NCBI RefSeq assembly: GCF_014534645.1
Contig: NZ_JACVQF010000210.1
Span: 1 to 53,862 of the forward strand
Reading direction: 5' to 3'
From: Streptomyces griseicoloratus
Lineage (GTDB): Bacteria > Actinomycetota > Actinomycetes > Streptomycetales > Streptomycetaceae
Length of the DNA stretch: 53,862 bases
Shown: positions 38,201 to 48,860 of the stretch, in pieces
Position numbering within the stretch: position 1 is the first letter of the stretch
Layout of the letters: every line of letters begins with the position of its first letter
The notes under the pieces: generated by a model
The model's database searches: none
Seen by the model: the letters and a program-made list of their open reading frames with translations, nothing else
What the model was told of the DNA's origin: nothing
Translations under genes and position numbers: made by a program

Positions 38201-39250
38201 CGCCACCGAGGTGTCGTCGTCCCGCAGGTCGGCGCCGCGCAGCCACAGCGTGGGCGCCGGCTCCGGGCCCCGGGTGCGGCGGGCGGCGAGGGCCGCGAGT
38301 TCGGTCGTACGACCGCTGCCGGGCGCCCCGACGAGTCCGAGGACGCGGGCCGGACTCCCAAGGCTGGTGAAAGCGGCGAACTCCCGGGCCGGCGCATGCC
38401 GTTCCACGGGTTCCACCGCGCCGAGGCCGTCGGAACCGGCTCCGGGGCGGCCTGCCGGCATCCCCGGCAGGCCGCCCTGGGCCGACGCGGTCCCCGCCAG
38501 TTCGAGGACGCCGGCCAGGTTGAGGTCGGCTCCGTACGCGGGGACCGTCGCCGCGTTCTCGGCGAGCAGCTCGGCGAGGGGGCCGGGGGCGGGGCGCAGC
38601 GGTACCGCGAAGCCGACGTCGCGGTGGCCCGAGCTCAGGGCGGTGCCGAGGACGCCGAGCACCGCGCCGGTGGTGGCGTCGAGCACCGGTCCGCCGGCCG
38701 CGCCGCCGCCCAGCCGCAGGGCGTCCAGACCGGACGTCCCCACCGCGAGTTCCAGGGCGCCGCCGAGGACGTGGAAGCGGTCGGTGGCCGTGTAGGTGAC
38801 GTCGGTGGTGCCCAGGACCCGTGCCTCGCGCCAGCATCCGGCCGCGATCCGGACATAGGTCCCGGCGTCGATCCGGTCCCGCGCGGTGACGGGCAGCGGG
38901 GCCACGCCCAGGCCCTCGGTGCGGACGAGGGCCAGGCCGAGGGAGGGCAGCGGGGTCACCTCGCCGGCGGCGACGACGCGGCCGCGGTCCCCGGCGTGCA
39001 GGACGAGCCGGGGCAGGCCGTCGACCGCCTCGTGGCTGGTGATCACCGTGCCGTGGTGGTCGGCCACGAATCCGGTTCCGCGCGGGCGGCCGGCCAGGTC
39101 GTGGATGCGGACCAGGGAGTCGTCCGGTGCGCGCCCGGCGGCCTCCTCCCAGGTGGACGACGGGGTGCCGTCGTCCGGGTCCCGGAGGCCGTCCCGGGAC
39201 CGTCGTCGTGTGCTGCCGCCTGTCATCCGGGACCGGTTCCGCGACGCCAT
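35219..39250 (-). CDS. Trypsin-like pseudoprotease fused to P-loop NTPase and helical repeats
   Basis: Encodes 1343 residues from the ATG at 39250, after GGGGAGG. Residues of about 45-220 have a chymotrypsin-like fold: H73 in ITSHEAVDG matches the catalytic His. The usual DxALL Asp is G105 in LGLALV and the GDSGGP site reads GAAGGP (183-188), so Ser is Ala185. An NTPase domain follows: GAPGSGRTT (308-316), with Arg for the Walker A Lys, and LLLLLDGPEE (D401). A low-complexity linker at about 480-620 holds heptad-like AGPVQSP repeats. Long helical repeats of HEAT type fill about 900-1340. It is a STAND-like architecture with an inactive protease front end. Function unknown. Confidence 0.85.
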   Translation of the reverse strand: MASRNRSRMTGGSTRRRSRDGLRDPDDGTPSSTWEEAAGRAPDDSLVRIHDLAGRPRGTGFVADHHGTVITSHEAVDGLPRLVLHAGDRGRVVAAGEVTPLPSLGLALVRTEGLGVAPLPVTARDRIDAGTYVRIAAGCWREARVLGTTDVTYTATDRFHVLGGALELAVGTSGLDALRLGGGAAGGPVLDATTGAVLGVLGTALSSGHRDVGFAVPLRPAPGPLAELLAENAATVPAYGADLNLAGVLELAGTASAQGGLPGMPAGRPGAGSDGLGAVEPVERHAPAREFAAFTSLGSPARVLGLVGAPGSGRTTELAALAARRTRGPEPAPTLWLRGADLRDDDTSVADAVRRSLFRAARIVAAASRRSLPAADPGDVTPDRLARLARTAGRPLLLLLDGPEEMPLALAHRLPAWTEGTAAWLRETGARLVVACRAEYWEHAGAEFPPELLHGASGAGQRGVPTAPEPEADTAHPPAGPALAEPAGHPAGPVQSPAGPVQSPVGPVQSPAGPAAAEPLPGTADGEGRDGAAVAEPVTGSVAGGRLPRAAAAGEPVTRSVGGEPGVGSVGGASSSGVVAGGRATGSAWGEPEGRSFAGEPGAGQSAGGDPLRGPAAGGPVHGGAGGVLPPCVRLGDLSEDEARQARRRHRVPEGALSDADGRHPLTVRLLSEVWAALPDPPAPVRVDRDEVFAAYLDLLCLRVAARLALENGLCGTAVRRLAALVCGQVHEAARRSLGPGQGELDRESFEDVFPWGPAPARLGGGTGWASAVLAEGLFVPSGSGYRFGHEELADWIQGIHLDLDEALRVLVHRRGTAPDAGSLPVPHHRIGPVVEALLLLARQRGTPQLALTLEELVDALDVEPQSWWAARLVAEVLTRVPDATPYTEVLRLLADGIADRRGEGRTVPAEFGPAFWTALRLPEDTRFDLLRRLVLADGPPHEPGPRHLDTVARLLTADPTAVQPLLVRWFGDERPLPATPHATVATAAQALLHTHRHRDLDTLTEVLVDSAHRRAEELLGVLAEDEPAALCRAVDRWAHDERPARRTAAVTHGLRAAPHVRTDDDRALLRHAALALLGRPADTALHGGALALLVQDPAARDRHLPRALRHFAAGDPYLPPSAVATALPTHPEPVLEAFRARLCGADAGEALRRLADATTPELARRVAALVGAAVTERPETAGHVAAYVDRRLDQGPAAGAVLLPLVTGLLADGPEPARAALAGVLATEGAPASRPLRRELREFLLAHEQDPAVLDALLRAVAQAGGGDELRTLAHRTGLLLVRTPYGALRFDRALVDMARHIPGFAARVSGWLADAPQEWAVLVGPSARRTIENLAGVGVPA
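37719..37781. repeat. Three 21-bp tandem repeats within the NTPase gene
   Basis: Three near-identical copies of GGGGACTGGACCGGGCC plus a four-base junction begin at 37719, 37740 and 37761. They encode the repeated AGPVQSP segment of the linker. The 21-base unit keeps the frame, so copy-number change would lengthen or shorten the linker only. Confidence 0.85.
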
Positions 39251-39683
39251 CGTCGAACCTCCCCGCCGTACACCCGTGCCCTGCGTCCGACGGTAGGTGG
39301 GCGGTGATCGGCGGGACAGATCGCGTGGCGAACGCGCCCCCTTCCGCTCCCCCGCTTCACTCCGAGCGCCTGCCCGGACGGGTGAACAGGGTGAGGCTGA
39401 TGGATACACCTTAGGGGTGGGGGAACCGAGGGGGGACCGTGGAGCGGCGCCAGTGGAAGTCCCCGTGGCCGCCGCTCCACGGGTGGGTCCGGGGAAGCCC
39501 GGCCGTCCGGCCCCGGCCCTGTGATCTCTCGCCCTCTCGGCCCATCGCCCTCGCGGCCGCTCGGCCTCCCGAGGCCCCTGCGGCCAATCGCCCTCTCGAC
39601 CACTGGCCACTCGGCCCCCGGACGCACTCGGGCTGCTCGGGCCGCTCGGGCTCGGGCCCGCGGCGCCCCGGCGGCGCCCGGCC
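39251..39683. other. Intergenic low-complexity DNA between truB and the NTPase gene
   Basis: No gene is seen in these 433 bases. The portion at about 39525-39620 has degenerate short repeats (CGGCC(A)ATCGCCCTC and similar). The A/T-richer stretch near 39405-39415 may hold a promoter for the NTPase gene. Short reading frames lack starts and plausible composition. Confidence 0.5.
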
Positions 39684-40589
39684 TCAGCCGAAGACGGCCA
39701 GGCTCTTGGCCTTGCCCCGGTGTTCCTCCACCAGCGCGACGAACCGGCCCTCGGGCCCGAAGACCGCGACGGCACCGGCTCCCGCGTACTCGTCGGGCAT
39801 GTCCAGCCGTACGCCGTTGGTGAGCAGCCGCGCGCGCCTGGCGTCCACGTCCCAGCGCGGGAAGGCCGCGCCGGCCGCCTCCGCGATCGGCATCACGGTC
39901 AGGTCCTGCTGGAGCTGGTCCAGCGTCCTGGCCGAATCCAGCTTGTACGGGCCCACGCGGGTGCGCCGCAGGGCGGTGAGGTGGCCGCCGACGCCCAGGT
40001 CGGCGCCCAGGTCACGGGCGAGGGCCCGGATGTAGGTGCCGGAGGAGCAGACCACCGACACCACCAGGTCCAGCACCGGGGTGCCGTCCTCGGCGACGGC
40101 GTCGCGGACGTCGTAGACCGCGAAGGAGGAGACGGTGACCGGCCGGGCCGGGATGTCGAACTCCTCGCCCTCGCGGGCCCGCTTGTAGGAGCGCACGCCG
40201 TTGATCTTGATGGCGCTGACCTTGGACGGCACCTGCATGATGTCGCCGGTCAGCTTGGCGATGGCCGCGTCGATGGCGTCCCGGGTGACCTTCGAGGCGT
40301 CCACCGACCCCGTGATCTCGCCCTCGGCGTCATCGGTCAGCGTCGTCTGCCCGAGCCTGATGGTGCCCAGGTACTCCTTCTCGGTGAGGGCCAGGTGCCC
40401 GAGGAGCTTGGTGGCCCGCTCCACGCCGAGGACGAGGACGCCCGTGGCCATCGGGTCGAGCGTGCCGGCGTGGCCGACGCGCCGGGTCTTCGCGATGCCC
40501 CGCATCTTGGCGACGACGTCGTGCGAAGTGAAGCCCGACGGCTTGTCGACGATGACAAGGCCGTCGGGCGTGGTGTGCTTGGCGGTCAT
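39684..40589 (-). CDS. truB: tRNA pseudouridine(55) synthase
   Basis: Converts U55 to pseudouridine in the T-loop of tRNAs. The protein has 301 residues. The catalytic D45 lies in GHAGTLDPMATGVL. The C-terminal portion contains the YIRALARDLG and GHLTALRRT segments of TruB. Its ATG overlaps the rbfA stop codon (ATGA), so the two are translationally coupled. It ends a cluster of rimP, nusA, ylxR, infB, DUF503, rbfA and truB, the conserved actinobacterial order. Confidence 0.97.
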   Translation of the reverse strand: MTAKHTTPDGLVIVDKPSGFTSHDVVAKMRGIAKTRRVGHAGTLDPMATGVLVLGVERATKLLGHLALTEKEYLGTIRLGQTTLTDDAEGEITGSVDASKVTRDAIDAAIAKLTGDIMQVPSKVSAIKINGVRSYKRAREGEEFDIPARPVTVSSFAVYDVRDAVAEDGTPVLDLVVSVVCSSGTYIRALARDLGADLGVGGHLTALRRTRVGPYKLDSARTLDQLQQDLTVMPIAEAAGAAFPRWDVDARRARLLTNGVRLDMPDEYAGAGAVAVFGPEGRFVALVEEHRGKAKSLAVFG

Positions 40590-41041
40590 TCGGTGGTGTC
40601 GTCCGTCTCGTCGTCCTCGGTGCCCGGCTTCTTGTACGGGTCCGCCCCACCGGCGTACGCGGCTCCCGCGGACGCCTCGCGCACCTTCGCGTCGGACTGG
40701 CGCGCCTTGTCGAGGAGGTCCTCGATGGTCCGGGCGGTGTCCGGCAGGGCGTCCATGACGAAGGTCAGGGTCGGCGTGAACTTCACGCCTGCCGCCCTGC
40801 CGACCTCGGAGCGCAGGATGCCCTTGGCGCTCTCCAGGCCCGCGGCGGCGGCCTTGCGCTCCTCGTCGTCCCCGTACACCGTGTAGAAGACGGTCGCCTC
40901 CCGCAGGTCACCCGTCACCCGGGTGTCCGTGATGGTGACGTGCGAGCCGAGCCGCGGGTCCTTGATCCCGCGCTGCAGCTTCTGGGCCACCACCTCTCGG
41001 ATGAGGTCCGCCAGCCTTTTCGCCCGCGCGTTGTCGGCCAC
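40586..41041 (-). CDS. rbfA: Ribosome-binding factor A
   Basis: Assists late 30S maturation by binding the 5' helix of 16S rRNA. The 151-residue protein has the KH-like fold: RAKRLADLIREVVAQ, KDPRLGSHVTITD, and the TLTFVMD strand. The C-terminal tail (SAGAAYAGGADPYKKPG and acidic residues) is disordered, as usual in actinobacteria. It follows DUF503 by 45 bases and overlaps truB by four. Confidence 0.96.
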   Translation of the reverse strand: MADNARAKRLADLIREVVAQKLQRGIKDPRLGSHVTITDTRVTGDLREATVFYTVYGDDEERKAAAAGLESAKGILRSEVGRAAGVKFTPTLTFVMDALPDTARTIEDLLDKARQSDAKVREASAGAAYAGGADPYKKPGTEDDETDDTTE

Positions 41042-41086
41042 TGGTCCGTCTCCCGTTCTTTCTTCTTCTGCGTTCTGTGGTGTGCT

Positions 41087-41380
41087 CTAGTCGTCTTCGC
41101 CGTGGAAGCGCCGTCTGACGGACAGCAGTTCCACCTCGGGGCGGCCGGCGACCAGCCGTTCGCACCGGTCCAGCAGGCCGGACAGGTGTGCCGCGTCGCC
41201 GGAGACCGCGGCGAGGCCGATGACGGCCCGCCGGTGGAGGTTCATGTGGTCCACCTCGGCCGCGCTCACCGCGTACTTGCGCTGGAGCTCGGCGACGATC
41301 GGGCGGACGACGGAGCGCTTCTCCTTCAGCGAGTGGACGTCGCCGAGGAGCAGGTCGAAGGACAGAGTCCCCACGTACAT
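41087..41380 (-). CDS. DUF503-family protein
   Basis: Encodes 97 residues beginning MYVGTLSFDLLLGDVHSLKEKR, the hallmark start of the DUF503 family, and containing VRPIVAELQRKYAVSAAEVD and AVIGLAAVSGDAAHL. The ATG at 41380 has no strong ribosome binding site; the extended frame upstream is not supported. It lies between infB and rbfA, as in other bacteria. The biochemical role is not established; context suggests ribosome assembly. Family call firm. Confidence 0.9.
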   Translation of the reverse strand: MYVGTLSFDLLLGDVHSLKEKRSVVRPIVAELQRKYAVSAAEVDHMNLHRRAVIGLAAVSGDAAHLSGLLDRCERLVAGRPEVELLSVRRRFHGEDD

Positions 41381-41510
41381 GTGTGTGACCGGGTTGCCCG
41401 CCGGTACGGGGTCGATGGTCCTGCCGTCGGTGTGGGCAGGGACATCAAGAACGGTACCGCGATCCCGCCGCCGTCTCGACGGGGTTTCCCGGCGGTGCCG
41501 CAGACAGCGG

Positions 41511-41549
41511 CCGGCCGGCCGGCGGGAGCAGTTCCCGCCGGCCGGCCGG
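41511..41549 (-). terminator. Very strong hairpin downstream of infB
   Basis: A perfect 17-bp stem (41511-41527 with 41533-41549) with a 5-nt loop begins 12 bases past the infB stop. It should terminate or attenuate transcription between infB and DUF503. Confidence 0.85.
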
Positions 41550-41561
41550 AGCCGTGGGGTG

Positions 41562-44570
<3,009 letters not shown>

Positions 44571-44619
44571 TTCGCTCCTTTGAGGTCCGGGTTGCGTCCG
44601 GACCGTCGCTAGTTCATGG

Positions 44620-44652
44620 GCGTACTCATCGCGTACTCATCGAGTGCTCATC
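44620..44652. repeat. Three 11-bp tandem repeats upstream of infB
   Basis: Units GCGTACTCATC (44620-44630), GCGTACTCATC (44631-44641) and GAGTGCTCATC (44642-44652) follow one another exactly, about 50 bases upstream of the infB start. Function unknown. Confidence 0.75.
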
Positions 44653-44689
44653 GCAATCTCGACCTGCTTTCGACTCGCGAGGTACCAGA

Positions 44690-44709
44690 CCGCACGGGGT
44701 TCCGTGCGG
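44690..44709. promoter_or_regulatory. Hairpin in the ylxR-infB spacer
   Basis: A perfect 8-bp stem (44690-44697 with 44702-44709) and a GGTT loop lie between ylxR and infB. It could attenuate or stabilise the operon transcript; there is no U-tract. Confidence 0.45.
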
Positions 44710-44733
44710 CATTTCTTCCTTACCAGGTTGCTC

Positions 44734-45015
44734 TCAGCAACCCTGTGCCTGCTCGACGTAGTGGCGCAACGCCTTTACGTCGAGCGGTCCCGGGACGCGC
44801 AGCGCCCTCGGGAACGCCTTCCGGCGCACCGCCTGGTCGAGACAGACCGCGGCGGGGTGCACGTACGCACCCCGGCCGGGCAGCGTACCGCGAGGATCGG
44901 GGACGCACTCGCCCTCGATCACCACGGTCCGCAGCAGCTCGCTCTTGACCGCTCGCTCCCGGCACCCCACGCAGGTGCGCTCAGGGCATACGCGGGTACG
45001 TGTCCGGCCAGACAC
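44734..45015 (-). CDS. ylxR: YlxR-family RNA-binding protein
   Basis: Encodes 93 residues with the family signature: CVGCRERA near the N-terminus and GRGAYVHPAAVCLDQA in the centre. The start is a GTG at 45015, preceded by GGAGG and AGGA. It lies between nusA and infB, the universal ylxR position. YlxR homologues have been linked to RNase P regulation and translation; the exact role here is unproven. It is short, basic and Cys-bearing, consistent with RNA binding. Confidence 0.93.
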   Translation of the reverse strand: MSGRTRTRVCPERTCVGCRERAVKSELLRTVVIEGECVPDPRGTLPGRGAYVHPAAVCLDQAVRRKAFPRALRVPGPLDVKALRHYVEQAQGC

Positions 45016-45141
45016 TCCTAAGTCTACCTCCCCGGACCGACCTCACCCCTTTGGGGCAAGAATCGAACACTTGCCGCGCACAATCCTGTCGTGATCTCAG
45101 CGACCTGCGGCTTGGATCTATTCCCCGGGCCGTTCACCCGC

Positions 45142-46128
45142 CTACTCGGACGGCTGCTCCGTGTCCGGCCGGATGTCGATCCGCCAGCCGGTCAGCCGGG
45201 CCGCGAGCCGGGCGTTCTGGCCCTCCTTGCCGATCGCCAGCGACAGCTGGTAGTCGGGCACGGTCACCCGTGCCGACCTGGCCGCCATGTCCACGACGTC
45301 CACCTTGGAGACGCGGGCCGGGGACAGCGCGTTCGCCACCATCTCGGCCGGGTCGTCCGACCAGTCGACGATGTCGATCTTCTCGCCGTTCAGCTCGCCC
45401 ATCACGTTGCGCACCCGGCCGCCCATGGGGCCGATGCAGGCACCCTTGGCGTTCAGGCCCGAGCGGGTGGAGCGGACGGCGATCTTCGTGCGGTGGCCGG
45501 CCTCGCGGGCGATCGCGGCGATCTCGACCGAGCCGTCGGCGATCTCCGGCACCTCCAGGGCGAAGAGCTTCTTCACCAGATTGGGGTGCGTGCGCGACAG
45601 CGTCACGGACGGACCCCGCACACCCTTGGCCACCCGGACGACGTACGACCTGAGCCGCATGCCGTGCGGGTAGGTCTCGCCGGGCACCTGCTCCTGCACC
45701 GGCAGGATGGCCTCCAGCTTGCCGATGTCGACCAGCACGTTCTTCGGGTCGCGGCCCTGCTGGACCACGCCGGTGACGATGTCGCCCTCGCGGCCCGCGT
45801 ACTCACCGAGCGTCGCGTCGTCCTCGGCGTCGCGCAGCCGCTGCAGGATGACCTGCTTGGCGGTGGTGGCGGCGATACGGCCGAAGCCGGACGGGGTGTC
45901 GTCGAACTCGCGGGGCTCCTGGCCCTCTTCGAGGTCGGCGGGGTCCTCCTTCGCCCACACGGTCACATGTCCGGTCTCCCGGTTGAGCTCCACGCGCGCG
46001 TGCCGGCGGCTTCCCTCGGTGCGGTGATAGGCGATGAGGAGGGCCGACTCGATCGCCTCGACCAGCAGGTCGAAGGAGATCTCCTTCTCCCGGACCAAGC
46101 CCCGCAGGGCGCTCATGTCGATGTCCAC
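45142..46128 (-). CDS. nusA: Transcription elongation/termination factor NusA
   Basis: Binds RNA polymerase and nascent RNA to control pausing, termination and antitermination. It has 328 residues from the GTG at 46128, two bases after the rimP stop. The N-terminal RNAP-binding domain ([16 protein letters not shown]) is followed by an S1 domain (near 110-180) and two KH domains ([14 protein letters not shown] and [14 protein letters not shown]). No C-terminal acidic repeats are present, as usual in actinobacteria. Confidence 0.96.
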   Translation of the reverse strand: MDIDMSALRGLVREKEISFDLLVEAIESALLIAYHRTEGSRRHARVELNRETGHVTVWAKEDPADLEEGQEPREFDDTPSGFGRIAATTAKQVILQRLRDAEDDATLGEYAGREGDIVTGVVQQGRDPKNVLVDIGKLEAILPVQEQVPGETYPHGMRLRSYVVRVAKGVRGPSVTLSRTHPNLVKKLFALEVPEIADGSVEIAAIAREAGHRTKIAVRSTRSGLNAKGACIGPMGGRVRNVMGELNGEKIDIVDWSDDPAEMVANALSPARVSKVDVVDMAARSARVTVPDYQLSLAIGKEGQNARLAARLTGWRIDIRPDTEQPSE

Positions 46129-46130
46129 GG

Positions 46131-46640
46131 CTACGCCTCCTCCTCTTCCGATGCGTCCTTCTTGTCCTTGCGGCCGAACTCGACCTGGACGCGCGCCTTG
46201 GCGATGTCTCCGAAGGAGAGCCTGCGCGCGGTGGGCTTGCGCCCCTTCACCCCGGGCACCTCGACGTCGACGCCCTCGTCGTCGACCGTCAGGATCCTGG
46301 CCACCAGCTCGTCGCCGTCCGCCAGCCGGAACCGCACCAGGCGGCCGGTGGCGCGCGTGTAGTGCCGGTGTTCCGTGAGGAGGCGTTCCGCGCCGGGGGT
46401 TCCGACCTCGAGGGTGTACTCACCCGGGCCCATCGCGTCCGTCTCGTCGAGCTTCGCCGAGAGCGCGCGGCTCACATCGGCGATCCGGTCCAGGTCGGCA
46501 CCGGTGTCGGAGTCGACGACGACACGCAGCACACGCTTGCGTCCGACCGAGTCCACCGCGATCTCCTCGAGATCCAGGCCCTGGGAGCCGACTAGGGGCT
46601 CCAGCAGTTCTCGCAGCCTCTCGCTCTGGGTGGTGCTCAT
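46131..46640 (-). CDS. rimP: Ribosome maturation factor RimP
   Basis: Needed for 30S assembly. It has 169 residues from the ATG at 46640, preceded by GAGGAG. The two-domain fold shows [54 protein letters not shown] and the acidic C-terminus. The open frame extends far upstream but that part is not plausible. It heads the minus-strand rimP-nusA-ylxR-infB operon. Confidence 0.95.
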   Translation of the reverse strand: MSTTQSERLRELLEPLVGSQGLDLEEIAVDSVGRKRVLRVVVDSDTGADLDRIADVSRALSAKLDETDAMGPGEYTLEVGTPGAERLLTEHRHYTRATGRLVRFRLADGDELVARILTVDDEGVDVEVPGVKGRKPTARRLSFGDIAKARVQVEFGRKDKKDASEEEEA

Positions 46641-46924
46641 CCGGGTGACTCCTCGGCCGCGTGTGCTGTTGTGGGATGGGTCGCGTGTCAGGTCAAAGGG
46701 TATCCGGTCCCGGGGGGTGTTGCCGTCCACCCGGGCTCGGCGGTGCCGGTGAGTGGTGCGGGGCGCGGGCACGGGTACCGTGATCACGGGCGTACCGCCC
46801 GTGCTCAAGTTTGTGCGTATTCCGACCGTATTCGACTTTCTCTCACCTTCCTCCCGTATTTCTTCGCTCTTCCTTCCGTGTTCGTTCCGCGTTCGTTCCG
46901 CACGAGTTCCCGAGGACGTCTGCC
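46641..46924. promoter_or_regulatory. rimP/lipoprotein divergent promoter region
   Basis: 284 bases without a gene. An imperfect hairpin with a 7-bp base (46769-46775 with 46798-46804) lies in the middle. The A/T-richer segment at about 46805-46870 probably holds the promoters of both directions. I see no confident -35/-10 pair. Confidence 0.4.
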
Positions 46925-47458
46925 GTGCCGTTCCCCTCATCGCCGCGCATCCCTTCGGGACCGCGCAGAAGGAGCCTGCTCGCCTCGGCCGCCGGGGCCG
47001 CCCTGCTCGTCGGCTGCTCCGGCGGCTTTGGCCCGGACGCCCCGGACGCCGGCCAGTCGGCCGCCGACCGGGCACGCGCGCGTGCGGCACGGGACAGCGA
47101 GGCGCTGGCCGAGCGGTACGACGCGGTGATCGCGGCCCACCCCCGCCTGGCCGGGCGGCTGCGGCCGCTGCGGGAGGAGGTCCTGCGGCACGCGGAGGCG
47201 TTCGGGGCCGGGCGGACGGCGTCCCCGAAGGCGTCGCCCTCCGTCTCCGCGCGGGCCGCAGGACCGGGGCGCGACCCCGGTGCCGTACCGGCGACGGAGA
47301 AGGAGGCGCTCGCACACCTCGCGGGCGCCGAGCGGGAGCTGGCCGACCGGCGGGCCGGGGCGCTGCTGAAGGTGCCCGGCGAGCTGGCCAGGCTGATGGC
47401 CTCGGTGTCGGCGGCCGGGGCGGCGCACGTGTACCTGCTGACGGAGAGTGACGGATGA
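46925..47458 (+). CDS. Lipoprotein of a three-gene operon
   Basis: Encodes 177 residues from a GTG at 46925 preceded by GAGGA. The signal peptide has Arg-Arg-Arg at 14-16, hydrophobic residues, and lipobox LLVGC with Cys at 31. The mature part is helical and Ala/Arg/Glu-rich (RARAARDSEALAERYDAVIAAHP). Its stop overlaps the start of the ferritin-like gene (ATGA). The helical content suggests a membrane-linked partner of the ferritin-like protein; this is inference. Confidence 0.85.
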   Translation: MPFPSSPRIPSGPRRRSLLASAAGAALLVGCSGGFGPDAPDAGQSAADRARARAARDSEALAERYDAVIAAHPRLAGRLRPLREEVLRHAEAFGAGRTASPKASPSVSARAAGPGRDPGAVPATEKEALAHLAGAERELADRRAGALLKVPGELARLMASVSAAGAAHVYLLTESDG

Positions 47459-47919
47459 GCGAGGCGGAGGACCGGGAGCTGGACGCCCTCCAGGCGGCGC
47501 TGGCGGCCGAGCACGCGGCCGTGTACGGCTACGGGGTCGTCGGCGGGCGGATCGGCGAGGAACGGCGGGCCGAGGCGCGGGCGGCGTACGACGCGCACCG
47601 GGCGCGGCGCGACGTGCTGGCCCGCGACGTACGGGACCTCGGGGGCCGGCCGGTCGCCGCGGCCGCCGGGTACGCGCTGCCGTTCGCGGTGCCGGACCAG
47701 CGGGCGGCGGCGCGGCTGGCGGCCGAGCTGGAGGACCGGGTCGCCGGGGTCTACTCGGACCTGGTGCGGGCGGCTGGCGGCGAGCGGCGGGCCGCGGCGG
47801 CGCAGGCGCTGCGGGAGGCGGCGGTCCGGGCGGTTCGCTGGCGCGGCGGGAGCGTAGCCTTCCCTGGGCTCGCCGAGCGGGCGGGCACCGCAGGGGCCCC
47901 GGCGACACCGACGGCGTGA
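47455..47919 (+). CDS. Ferritin-like protein (DUF4439 type)
   Basis: Encodes 154 residues of a four-helix ferritin-like fold: LDALQAALAAEHAAVYGYGV, ARAAYDAHRARRDVLARDVR, DQRAAARLAAELEDRVAGVY and a final helix. Possible metal ligands are E and H in AAEHAAVYGYG and H in YDAHRARRD; some are lacking compared with classical ferritins, so a non-iron role is possible. It overlaps the lipoprotein gene and precedes the kinase-like gene by 41 bases. The family call is by pattern. Confidence 0.8.
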   Translation: MSEAEDRELDALQAALAAEHAAVYGYGVVGGRIGEERRAEARAAYDAHRARRDVLARDVRDLGGRPVAAAAGYALPFAVPDQRAAARLAAELEDRVAGVYSDLVRAAGGERRAAAAQALREAAVRAVRWRGGSVAFPGLAERAGTAGAPATPTA

Positions 47920-47960
47920 CACGGACGGAATCCCCGTACGGGAAGGGAACGGACTCGCGC

Positions 47961-48860
47961 ATGGCTTTCGAACCGCCGCGGCGCCTGGTCAGGGCGCTCG
48001 GTGAGACGGCTCCGGACGGTGACGGCTGGTTGGAGCGGCTGCCCGGGACGGTGCGCCAGGCCGTGGCGCTGCGCGGGTTGACCGTGGAGCGGGTGCAGGT
48101 GCCCGGCGGACGCAGCAGCCTGGTGCTCCTGGTCCGGACCGCCGACGGCACGCCCGCGGTGCTCAAGCTGGCTCCGCGCCGGGCCCGCCCGGAGTGCGAG
48201 CGGGCCGCGCTCGCGCACTGGAACGGTCGGGGCGCCGTACGTCTGCTGGAGCCGTTCACCACCGAGGGCGAGCTGCTGCTGGAGCGGCTGCACCCGGACG
48301 TGTCGGTGCGGTCGCTGCCGGAGGCGAAGGCGCTGCTGGAGGCGGCGGGCACGCTGCGCCGGCTGTGGGTCGAGCCGCCCGCCGGGCACTCCTTCGAGTC
48401 CGTCGCCGAGCGGACCGCGCGGCAGGCCGCCGCGATGCGGGCGGGCGCGGAGGCCGATCCGGAGGCGGCGCCGCTGGTGGACGCGGCCCTCGCGGTGCGC
48501 GACGAACTGATGGCCGAGCCGCCCGAGGACCGGCTGCTGCACGGCACCTTCCGGCAGAGCAAGGTGCTGGCCGGGGACCGGATGCCGTGGCTGGCCGTGG
48601 GGCCCGACCCGGTGGTCGGCGAGCCCGCCTTCGACCTGGCCCGGCTGGTGCGGGACCGCGTGGAGGACCTGATCGCCCAGACGTCGGGCCCCTCGACGAC
48701 CCGGCGGCGGGTGAAGCGGCTCGCCGAGTCGCTGGAGGTCGACCAGGAACGGCTGCGCGGCTGGACGCTGTTCCGGGCCGTGGAGTCGGGGGTGCGGGCC
48801 CGCCGGGTCGGCCGGGAGCAGGACGCGGAGCTCCTCCTGGAGTTCGCGTCCTGGCTGTAG
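47961..48860 (+). CDS. Aminoglycoside-kinase-like protein lacking the catalytic Asp
   Basis: Encodes 299 residues resembling the aminoglycoside/hydroxyurea phosphotransferase family. The N-lobe keeps AVLKL (K69) and an acidic segment (E78, E80). The catalytic loop expected as HGDLHxxN reads LLHGTFRQSKVL, with Thr196 for Asp and Lys201 for Asn. The metal-binding IDP segment reads AVGPDPVVGEPAFDLA (Gly214 for Asp). It is therefore probably a pseudokinase that binds a ligand without phosphorylating it. The ATG at 47961 follows GGAAGGGAA. It ends the lipoprotein/ferritin-like operon. It should not be taken as a resistance gene. Confidence 0.85.
   Translation: MAFEPPRRLVRALGETAPDGDGWLERLPGTVRQAVALRGLTVERVQVPGGRSSLVLLVRTADGTPAVLKLAPRRARPECERAALAHWNGRGAVRLLEPFTTEGELLLERLHPDVSVRSLPEAKALLEAAGTLRRLWVEPPAGHSFESVAERTARQAAAMRAGAEADPEAAPLVDAALAVRDELMAEPPEDRLLHGTFRQSKVLAGDRMPWLAVGPDPVVGEPAFDLARLVRDRVEDLIAQTSGPSTTRRRVKRLAESLEVDQERLRGWTLFRAVESGVRARRVGREQDAELLLEFASWL

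Noticed and set aside
35015-39307. Plus-strand reading frame of about 1430 codons opposite the NTPase gene
   Set aside because: It has Gly/Arg/Gln-rich random composition, no domain and no ribosome binding site. It is a GC-bias shadow of the real minus-strand gene.
44690-44709. Hairpin considered as an intrinsic terminator before infB
   Set aside because: It lies inside a conserved operon, has only 8 bp and no U-tract, so it is listed only as a possible regulatory hairpin.
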